Positions 16,593-23,794 of a DNA stretch of 64,000 nucleotides are shown here, piece by piece. The notes beneath the pieces are model-generated. The model ran no database searches and was not told where the DNA came from. It saw only the letters and a list, made by a program, of their open reading frames with translations. Each line of letters starts with the position of its first letter. Within the stretch, counting starts at the first letter, position 1. The stretch is from JACQXM01 sp964569425 (GTDB lineage Bacteria > Planctomycetota > Phycisphaerae > UBA1845): assembly GCA_964569425.1 (NCBI GenBank), contig CAZMVD010000004.1:1-64000 (forward strand), read 5' to 3'. The position numbers were made by a program, and so were the translations under genes.

Positions 16593-18245
16593 CTACATCA
16601 TGTCCATGTCGTCGTCGTAGTCGCCGCCAGCGGCGCCCGGGGCGTGATCATGATCCTTCTTGGACTTTGGTTTCTCTGAAATGCACACGTCTGTGCTCAG
16701 CAGGATGCGTGCGACACTGCTGCCGTTTTCGAGCGCCGAGCGGACCACCTTGGTCGGGTCGATGACGCCGTCCTTCACCAGGTCTGCGAAGCTGCCGGTC
16801 TCGGCGTTGTAGCCGAAGTTGCCGCTGCCTGACTGTACCTTATGGAAGACCACGCCCGGATTGGCGCCGGCGTTCTGAGCGATCTGCTTGAGCGGGGCGT
16901 AGAGTGCTTCGCGGACCACGTCCACGCCGAGCTGCTCGTCGCCGGGGAACTTCAGACCGTCGAGCGCCGAAGTGGCGCGCACGAGCGCGACGCCGCCGCC
17001 GACCACGATGCCCTCTTCCAATGCGGCGCGGGTGGCGTGCAGCGCGTCTTCGATGCGCGACTTCTTTTCTTTCATTTCCGTCTCGGTGGCCGCGCCCACG
17101 TTGATCTGTGCCACGCCGCCCACCAGCTTGGCGCGCCGCTCTTCGAGTTTTTCGCGATCGTAATCGGATGTGGTGTTCTCGATTTCCGCGGCGATTTGTT
17201 TGATGCGCGACTGGATCTGCTCAGTCGAGCCGGCGCCTTCGATGATGGTCGTGTTGTTGGCGTCGACGGTGATCTTCTTCGCCTGGCCGAGGTCCTGAAT
17301 CGACACTTTCTCCAGGTCGAGCCCCAGGTCCTTCATGATCGGGTTGGCGCCGGTAAGCACGGCGATGTCCTGGAGCATGGCCTTGCGGCGGTCGCCATAT
17401 CCCGGCGCTTTCACCGCGCACACTTCGAGAATGCCGCGGAGTTTGTTGACCACGAGGGTGGCCAGCGCTTCGCCTTCGATGTCTTCGGCGATGATGAGCA
17501 GGGGGCGCTTGGCCTTGGCTACCTTTTCCAGCAGCGGCACCAGCTTGGGCACGCTGCTGATTTTCTCTTCGTGAATGAGCACGAAGGCCTTGCTCAGGTC
17601 GCAGGTGACTTCTTCCTGGTCGGTGACGAAATGCGGCGAAAGGAACCCGCGGTCGAACTGCATACCTTCCACGACTTCCACCGTGGTCTCGGCACTTTTT
17701 CCTTCCTCGACCGTGATCACGCCGTCTTTGCCGACCTTCTCGAAGCAGTCGGCCAACAGCTTGCCGATCGCCTCATCGTTGTTGGCGGAGATTTTCGCGA
17801 CATTGATGATGTCATCGCGCTTGTTCACGCGAACCGGGCGCGACATTTCCTTGAGCGCCTCCACGACCTTGACGACGGCCTTCTGGATGCCGCGATTGAG
17901 CGCGTTGCTGTCGGAGCCGGCGGCGATGTTCTTGAGCCCCTGGCGGAAGATGGCCTCGGCCAGCACCGTGGCCGTGGTGGTGCCGTCGCCCGCGACGGAG
18001 CTGGTCTTGCTGGCCGCTTCCTTGACGAGTTGGGCACCCAGGTTTTCGTATTTGTTGATGAGGTCGACTTCTTCGGCGACGGTGACGCCGTCCTTGGTGA
18101 CGGTGGGGCTTCCCCAGCCTTTGTCGATGACTGCGTTCCTGCCCCGGGGACCGAGCGTTGCTTTGACGGCGCCGGCGAGCTTCTGCACGCCGCCCCACAG
18201 CGCCTGCCGTGCCTCTTGATCGTAGGCCAACTGCTTAACAGCCAT
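16593..18245 (-). CDS. groL: GroEL chaperonin, promoter-proximal copy
   Basis: Chaperonin subunit of 550 residues. It begins MAVKQLAYDQEARQALWGG and has the ATP-site SVAGDGTTTATVLAEAIFRQ and the hinge IVVGGGVALVRA. The C-terminus is Asp/Met-rich (GGDYDDDMDMM), closer to a normal cavity tail than that of the second copy. It is first in the cluster; ATG 18245 follows AGGAG. Two different GroELs around a single GroES suggest a split of duties, with one for general folding and one for selected clients. No CIRCE inverted repeat is visible in the 370 nt upstream, so control is probably not HrcA-type. Confidence 0.96.
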   Translation of the reverse strand: MAVKQLAYDQEARQALWGGVQKLAGAVKATLGPRGRNAVIDKGWGSPTVTKDGVTVAEEVDLINKYENLGAQLVKEAASKTSSVAGDGTTTATVLAEAIFRQGLKNIAAGSDSNALNRGIQKAVVKVVEALKEMSRPVRVNKRDDIINVAKISANNDEAIGKLLADCFEKVGKDGVITVEEGKSAETTVEVVEGMQFDRGFLSPHFVTDQEEVTCDLSKAFVLIHEEKISSVPKLVPLLEKVAKAKRPLLIIAEDIEGEALATLVVNKLRGILEVCAVKAPGYGDRRKAMLQDIAVLTGANPIMKDLGLDLEKVSIQDLGQAKKITVDANNTTIIEGAGSTEQIQSRIKQIAAEIENTTSDYDREKLEERRAKLVGGVAQINVGAATETEMKEKKSRIEDALHATRAALEEGIVVGGGVALVRATSALDGLKFPGDEQLGVDVVREALYAPLKQIAQNAGANPGVVFHKVQSGSGNFGYNAETGSFADLVKDGVIDPTKVVRSALENGSSVARILLSTDVCISEKPKSKKDHDHAPGAAGGDYDDDMDMM

Positions 18246-18613
18246 GTGACGGTTCTCCTGTACGGTGGATGATCACCTGATTGAAGGAATTCACAGTCCG
18301 GCGAAGGGAATCAGCCCCGAGGCCAAGGACCCTCCTCCGCTTTTAGTCCGCAAATTCCCTTAGCATGGTGAATGCCAGCGCAATCATACGAGCTAGAATG
18401 TTGTAACACGTTGATATACAGAGACTTAGGCTTCGGCTTCGCCGGCCATGCTGGTTCTGATAACCTGCCACGTTGGCAGCCGGCAATCGGAGCGGCTCGG
18501 GGGCGTGCCAAATTGACAGCGGGTCCATGGCGAAGTGTTTCTTGTTGACGGTGGTGCCCGGAGGTAACGTGCCGACACTTTCCTGGAGTTGACCATCCAT
18601 TATCTTCGAAACG
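18246..18613. other. divergent intergenic region, groL and GNAT promoters
   Basis: This 368-nt stretch must hold the minus-strand promoter of the chaperonin cluster and the start region of the plus-strand acetyltransferase. I find no CIRCE repeat and no confident -35/-10 pair. A TATGAT read on the minus strand near 18385 is a possible -10. No gene is supported. Confidence 0.5.
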
Positions 18614-19066
18614 ATGCGAATCCGACCTGCTCGAATCGACGACGCTGACGCCGTCACCCGATTCAACGCCGCCATGGCCGAGGAGTCGGAGGGCCTCCGG
18701 CTGGACATTGCGACGCTGTCCTCCGGCGTTCGCGCGGCGCTGGCCGATTCGGCCAAGTGCCTTTACTACATCGCCGAGATTCAGGATCGCCCCGTGGGTC
18801 AGACCATGGTTACGTATGAATGGAGCGATTGGCGAAACGCGTGGCTGTGGTGGATACAGAGCGTTTACGTTTTGCCCGAGGCTCGTCGGAAGGGTGTGTT
18901 CCGGCGTCTTTATGCCCATGTGCGGGAGGCCGCGCTGGCTCGGGGTGACGTGTGCGGTCTTCGGCTCTATGTCCATCGTGCCAACGGCGGGGCAATCAGC
19001 ACCTACCAACGCCTGGGTATGACGCTGGGCGACTACCTCGTTTGCCAGGACGATTGGGGCCAGTGA
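18614..19066 (+). CDS. GNAT N-acetyltransferase
   Basis: GCN5-related acetyltransferase of 150 residues that transfers acetyl from acetyl-CoA to an unknown amine. The N-terminus MRIRPARIDDADAV is typical of the family. The pyrophosphate-binding loop appears in VYVLPEARRKGVFRRLYAHV (R/Q-x-x-G-x-G/A variant RRKGVF). NGGAISTYQRLGM is the usual C-terminal ending. It is divergent from groL and has no operon partner. There is no Shine-Dalgarno motif within 12 nt of the ATG, so translation may be leaderless or weak. Confidence 0.88.
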   Translation: MRIRPARIDDADAVTRFNAAMAEESEGLRLDIATLSSGVRAALADSAKCLYYIAEIQDRPVGQTMVTYEWSDWRNAWLWWIQSVYVLPEARRKGVFRRLYAHVREAALARGDVCGLRLYVHRANGGAISTYQRLGMTLGDYLVCQDDWGQ

Positions 19067-19442
19067 CCTTCAAGGGGTGAGGTTTTCAGGACAAGTGTGG
19101 CCGGTTGTCCGGTAACCGGGATCGTTCAGACTCGGTGGCCTTACTCGCGCCATGGTGAATCGCACCGCTGAGATGAGTACTGAGTCTGCCAGCAATTATC
19201 GGACTAAGATTAGTCCCAGATATCGTAGTTTCTGAAGAGGATGACTGGGTAAATGGGGTAACCACTTAGTTTTGGCAAGGATGGCCTCCAGGACTTGTGG
19301 ATGTTGGGTGGTTCGCACCGTCGGAAGATTGCGAATACTCGCGGTTTGATGGTCCGACGGTGATACGCTCGTTCGCATTACGGCCAAGCCCTTGAACAAG
19401 GCGAGGGGACGGACGGGGGTCATTGGGTGGGGTAAGGGGGCT
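19067..19442. other. intergenic region with one palindrome
   Basis: No supported gene in 376 nt between the acetyltransferase and the PKD lipoprotein. It contains the palindrome at 19201-19216 and presumably the promoter of the lipoprotein gene. Confidence 0.5.
19201..19216. repeat. 16-bp palindrome, candidate operator
   Basis: GGACTAA (19201-19207), GA, TTAGTCC (19210-19216) is a perfect inverted repeat. It lies 227 nt before the PKD lipoprotein start and 135 nt after the acetyltransferase stop. There is no T run, so it is not a terminator. Confidence 0.35.
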
Positions 19443-21539
19443 ATGAGCAAGCGCTTTACGAGCGGCAGGCCATGGGGAAGTGCGGTCGCCCTAGTGGTCT
19501 GGGGGCTGGTCGGACTAGGTGGATGTGGGACGGTGCCCGTTGGACAGATACCCGCCCCAGATCGACCTATTCTCGGTGCGGGGGCGGACAATGACAATGT
19601 GGCCGGACCGGGCGGAGCGAACGACGGAAACGACGCGACACTGGAACTGGGCTTCGCGGCGATACCGATTTTCTGCTGCAATCCACTGACGCGAGATTTC
19701 GAGGCGATGGCACTGGAAGGGGTGCTTCCCTCGGGTGCTACCTTTGAGTGGGACTTCGGCGACGGCGGTAAGGCTCGGGGGCGTGCGGTGCAACACACGT
19801 ATCGCTGGTCCGGGACCTATTTTGTGTCGCTTGTTGCCGTGCTGCCGGGTGACATCATTCGGACCACAACCGATCTGGTGACCGTTGGCTATGCGCCGGA
19901 TGAACTCCCAAGCGACCCATCATCGGCCGACCCCCCGGAAGACCCCGCAGACGGAGGCAACGATCCGCCGTCAAACCTGACGGTCATTGCGGACGCCGGG
20001 GCCGACCGCGAGGTGCCGGGGGGATACGTGGTGTTGCTGGACGGCTCTGCGAGCACGGGGTCCGGTTCGGGCGTGCTTTCCTTCACGTGGTCGCAGGTCA
20101 GCGGGCCGGGCGTTTCGATCACCAATGCCAGCAAGTCCAAGGCGACGTTCGTGGCGCCGGCGGAACTGAGTGAGACGATCACCATGACGTTCAAGCTGGT
20201 GGTCACTCAGGATGGAGTGGCGGCGAACGACTACGTGGTGGTGCGGGTGGTGTCCCGTTCGAATGCTATTGTCGTGGCCGCGGCGGGCGCCGATCAACAG
20301 GTGGTGGGCGGCGCGACCGTGGTGCTGGACGGTAGCGGGAGCATCGCGTTTGGCACGGGCCCGGTGTCTTACCACTGGGCCGAAGTTTCGGGCGTCTTTG
20401 CCATCATCGAAAGTCCTGATAGTGCCATTACGACACTGACTGCGCCGGAAGTGGACGAGACGGTCACATTGGTTTTTGAACTGACGGTCACGCAGGGGAC
20501 GGGCACGGGCCGAGACACGGTTGCGGTGGTGGTCGTACCTCCGGCGGCCCCGCCGGCGCCCGACCCTTCCAGTATCGAGGCGTTGCGAATGCTGCCGCCG
20601 CTTCCCAAGGTGCACTACAACTGGTCGTTTCCGGCGGCGTTCTTGAACGATGCTGCCAACGACGATCGGCTTCGCGAATGGGTGCGTATTTCCCATTCGG
20701 GCGTGGTGTGGGGCGAACTGGTGAAGCAGGCGCAGCTTCAAAAGGTGATGCGCATGTGCCGAGAGGTCAACGCGACGAACCCGCCCATTCCGGCGACGGT
20801 GGGTCTGGTGTTTCGGCCGTTTACCAACATCTTCCCGCCTGACGCACCGCCGACTTACACCGGGCCGGAGCAAGCGGAAGAAATCGAGTTGCTCAACCAG
20901 CGACTGAACCTGATCAAAGGCTGGGTAGCGCAGGATAATCAGGCGCACGGATCGCCGGTGGTCATTTCGTGCGTGATCCTGGGCAGCGAGCGGTTTTTCG
21001 TCAAGGCGGCGGGGGAAACGGGCGCGGAGGCGTGGAACGCGGCCATCGACGCCAAGCACAATTTGACCTACCTGACGGTGAAGCAGGCGCTGCCACAGGC
21101 GCGGGTGGAGTGGTACGCGCGAGCGATCAGTCCGTTATTCACGCTGCGCGAGATGGGTGAGGCGTTCAGCGCGCCGATGTACCACACTCCGGAGCCGTTA
21201 TCGCTCAGGTCGATTCTGATTCGAGGCATTGCGGCGGCACAGGCGCACGGGGTAGACGAATTCACGCCGTGGATCTGCCTGGGGACGTCCTACTACTGGA
21301 ATGCGGATGGGACCAAGTCGTGGCGATTCGACAATCCCTATGACGAGAGTGCTTCCTGGCAGCTTGGAGCGCAGATCAACTACGGGGGTTACGCGGGCGA
21401 CGACTACGGCATCCAGGAGTACGCGGATGTCGTGATTCACTGGCCGCCGCCATGGGATTCGCGGATTGCGAATTGGCAGTCGCATTTTGTGGCCTATGTG
21501 CTGGGAGCGAACGGGCTGGCCATGTTCGAAAGGCCCTGA
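19443..21539 (+). CDS. lipoprotein with PKD and Ig-like domains and a putative catalytic barrel
   Basis: Large secreted lipoprotein, 698 residues. The signal peptide ends in the lipobox LGGC. A PKD domain follows (FEWDFGDGGKARG...HTYRWSGTYF). Two REJ/PKD-like repeats come next, each opening ADAGADREV or AAAGADQQV and containing VLLDGSAS or VVLDGSGS. The last 320 residues, from HYNWSFPAAFLNDAAND, are rich in Trp/Tyr. They include WVRISHSGVVWGELV and HGVDEFTPWICLGTSYYWNADG, looking like a TIM-barrel glycosidase-type domain, but I recognise no catalytic signature. ATG 19443 follows a GGGGG stretch; the TTG at 19392 is less likely. It probably acts at the cell surface on polysaccharide. Confidence 0.72.
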   Translation: MSKRFTSGRPWGSAVALVVWGLVGLGGCGTVPVGQIPAPDRPILGAGADNDNVAGPGGANDGNDATLELGFAAIPIFCCNPLTRDFEAMALEGVLPSGATFEWDFGDGGKARGRAVQHTYRWSGTYFVSLVAVLPGDIIRTTTDLVTVGYAPDELPSDPSSADPPEDPADGGNDPPSNLTVIADAGADREVPGGYVVLLDGSASTGSGSGVLSFTWSQVSGPGVSITNASKSKATFVAPAELSETITMTFKLVVTQDGVAANDYVVVRVVSRSNAIVVAAAGADQQVVGGATVVLDGSGSIAFGTGPVSYHWAEVSGVFAIIESPDSAITTLTAPEVDETVTLVFELTVTQGTGTGRDTVAVVVVPPAAPPAPDPSSIEALRMLPPLPKVHYNWSFPAAFLNDAANDDRLREWVRISHSGVVWGELVKQAQLQKVMRMCREVNATNPPIPATVGLVFRPFTNIFPPDAPPTYTGPEQAEEIELLNQRLNLIKGWVAQDNQAHGSPVVISCVILGSERFFVKAAGETGAEAWNAAIDAKHNLTYLTVKQALPQARVEWYARAISPLFTLREMGEAFSAPMYHTPEPLSLRSILIRGIAAAQAHGVDEFTPWICLGTSYYWNADGTKSWRFDNPYDESASWQLGAQINYGGYAGDDYGIQEYADVVIHWPPPWDSRIANWQSHFVAYVLGANGLAMFERP

Positions 21540-21598
21540 GGCGCAAGGGTTGGGGACTGCGCGCACCCGGTGGATGGGCGTGCTTCGGGATTTCAATA

Positions 21599-23794
21599 TC
21601 ACGGTGGTGGCGCGAGCAGGCGGGCGTATTTGGAGTCGAGCGACGCGGCCACGCTGAGGTGTTCGCTTGCCCGGGGATCGCCATACTCTGCCAATAACAG
21701 CCCAAGATTGAAGCGGGCATCGGCGTTTCGCGGATTGCCGGCGACGGCGCGTTCCAGCAGCGGCCGAGCGCCGGCCAGATCGCCGGTTCGAAGCAGGACC
21801 GATCCCAGGTTGTTGAGCAAGTCGACGTCGTCGGGCATTCCTGTCAACGCGGCGCGATAGGCGGCGATGGCGCCGTCGAGATCACCCTGGTGAGCCAACA
21901 GCGTGCCCAGATTGTAATTCGCCTTCGGATGGTGAGGATCAAGCTGGACCGCGGCGCGCAGCGAAGCGACTGACTCATCGAACAACCCCAACTCGGCTAA
22001 AGCACTTCCCAGATCGGCATGGGCCGCGGCGCGGGCGGGGTCCAGGCGGGCGGCGGCGCGCAGGCCGGCGACGGCCGCGGAGTATTCGCCGCGCCGAGCG
22101 CGCAGCGCGGCGAGTCCATGGTGGGCGGTGGCGAAGTAGCGTGCGGCGGTTCCGGGGTCGGCGGGTTCCTCGGCCAGTATGGCGCGAAACGCGCGTTCGG
22201 CGTCGGCGGTTCGGTCGGTTCCGGCCAACACCTGGGCCAGGTAGAGATGGGCTTCCAGATCGCGTGGATGGGCGGCGAGGATTCGTGCCGCGAAGTGCTC
22301 GACGAGTTCGAAGCGCTGCGCGGCCATGCCGGCGATCAGCGCGCTGCGGTGGACGCGCTCATTGGCAAACAGCCCCCATTGGTCGGCGATGGTAAGGCGG
22401 CTCAATGCCATTCCTGCGATTTCCCGACGCTGCTCCGCATTCGGTTCCTGTTGCAGGGCCCGAGCGGCACGCAGGCCGTTGTACTCGTGGTAGCGTACGA
22501 ACGCACTGTGCATCAGGAGCACCCCCAACAGGGCGGCGAGTGCGGCGAAGGCATAACCCGGTCGGGTCCAGCGGCCCAGCTCCTTAAGCGGCCAGCGGGC
22601 TACGGAGACGGCGGGGCGGCGAAACAGCCGCACGGTCACCACGGCCAGAAACGCAAAGATGGCGCCCAAGGCGAGTGCGAGCAAGAACGGGATGCGGCTG
22701 TAGAGTCCGCGGAAGGAGAGCAGTGTCGCTAGGAAGATGACTCCGATGAGCGTTTCTTCCCACAGGGAATAGTCGTAGGGCAGTCCGAAGCGGCCGCCGC
22801 TGCGCCAGGACTTGAACAGCGCCGGCCGGGCCAAGCCGTAGGAGAGCGCCCCCTGCGGGCAGGCGGCAACGCAGTCGAGGTCCTTCAGGCAGGCGGAGTT
22901 GACCACCATGCCGTGGATGCGAACCTCGTCGTGCACGCGCACGCCGCTGGTGCAGGCCGCGGTGCAGCGCCCGCACTGCTGACAGGCGTCTGACACTTTG
23001 ATGCGCGCCGGCGTGAAGCGGTCGGCAAGGGCGAAGATCGCCCCGTACGGGCACACATAGGTGCAGAAGGAGCGCGACCCCAGCAGGTACACGATGACGA
23101 ACCCGCACACCAGGAAGGTGAGGGCGATGATCCACGGGCCGGGCAGGTTGCGCCAGAAGTTGGTGGTGACGAACGACGCCCAGCCCTCGCGGTCGGTGGA
23201 GAAACGAAAGGTGGGGAAGGCGTGGTCGTTCCAGGCGCGGACGATCTGCGGCCAGAGGAACATGTACGCGGCCGTCAGCGGCGGCACCAGCAACAGCAGG
23301 CGCGAGCGGATGGGCTTGGCGCGCAGGCCGACCTTGCGGAGCAGCCAGGCGCACAGATCCTGCAAGACCATGATGTGGCAGGCCCAGGAGCAGAAGAACC
23401 GGCCGAAGATCAGGGTTCCCAGTACCAGGGCGCACATGAACAGGAACCCGGCGGTGATGATGCCGAGTTCGAGCGTGTACATCACCTCATTGAGTTCCAG
23501 CGGCGCCAGGGTGCTGCCGGTGAGCTTCCAATGGACGATGTGGATGGCGAAGACCAGATAGACCAGTGAAAGCGACAGGGCGCGCCAGCGGGCGAAGTTT
23601 CGACGGCGGACCGGAGCGCGGTCAGGGCCGGCGGGCGTGCCCGACTCGGCGCCGGGCGCGGCACTTGAGTTTTCCCGCTCCGCGCGGGCTGCCCTTGACG
23701 CTGTGCGTAAAGGGGAGCAAGCCCGCGGCTCGGCCGCATCGAGCACCGGCAGGCTCGTGGTGCGCTCGCGTTGGGATCCTCGGGCGCGCCTCAC
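21599..23794 (-). CDS. membrane ferredoxin (NapH/CcoG-like) fused to TPR domain
   Basis: Polytopic iron-sulfur protein of 731 residues. About 65 disordered residues come first. Membrane helices follow, interrupted by Cys motifs of the NapH type (FCSWACHIMVLQDLC, FCTYVCPYGA) and two 4Fe-4S sets (CQQCGRCTAAC, CLKDLDCVAACPQGAL). More helices and then about 300 residues of TPR repeats (LAALRARRGEYSAAVAGLRA, NYNLGTLLAHQGDLDGAIAA) complete it. It probably passes quinol electrons to the periplasmic octaheme cytochrome, whose gene precedes it with a 4-nt GTGA overlap. The GTG start at 23794 is set by that overlap. Part of the disordered N-terminus (AEPRACSPLR region) is encoded by a REP-like palindrome. 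Confidence 0.85.
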   Translation of the reverse strand: MRRARGSQRERTTSLPVLDAAEPRACSPLRTASRAARAERENSSAAPGAESGTPAGPDRAPVRRRNFARWRALSLSLVYLVFAIHIVHWKLTGSTLAPLELNEVMYTLELGIITAGFLFMCALVLGTLIFGRFFCSWACHIMVLQDLCAWLLRKVGLRAKPIRSRLLLLVPPLTAAYMFLWPQIVRAWNDHAFPTFRFSTDREGWASFVTTNFWRNLPGPWIIALTFLVCGFVIVYLLGSRSFCTYVCPYGAIFALADRFTPARIKVSDACQQCGRCTAACTSGVRVHDEVRIHGMVVNSACLKDLDCVAACPQGALSYGLARPALFKSWRSGGRFGLPYDYSLWEETLIGVIFLATLLSFRGLYSRIPFLLALALGAIFAFLAVVTVRLFRRPAVSVARWPLKELGRWTRPGYAFAALAALLGVLLMHSAFVRYHEYNGLRAARALQQEPNAEQRREIAGMALSRLTIADQWGLFANERVHRSALIAGMAAQRFELVEHFAARILAAHPRDLEAHLYLAQVLAGTDRTADAERAFRAILAEEPADPGTAARYFATAHHGLAALRARRGEYSAAVAGLRAAARLDPARAAAHADLGSALAELGLFDESVASLRAAVQLDPHHPKANYNLGTLLAHQGDLDGAIAAYRAALTGMPDDVDLLNNLGSVLLRTGDLAGARPLLERAVAGNPRNADARFNLGLLLAEYGDPRASEHLSVAASLDSKYARLLAPPP
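23683..23727. repeat. REP-like palindrome inside coding sequence
   Basis: Arms CGCGGGCT (23683-23690) and AGCCCGCG (23720-23727) match those at 16077-16095, with a 29-nt loop instead of 3. They lie in the disordered N-terminus of the membrane ferredoxin and keep the frame open. Confidence 0.5.

Noticed and set aside
16842..18272. A 476-residue frame antisense to the other groL
   Set aside because: Same effect; composition is Ala/Gly/Arg-rich and GroEL is strongly supported on the opposite strand.
18246..18613. Search for a CIRCE (HrcA) element upstream of groL
   Set aside because: No TTAGCACTC-N9-GAGTGCTAA-like repeat; TTAGCATGG is present once without the matching arm.
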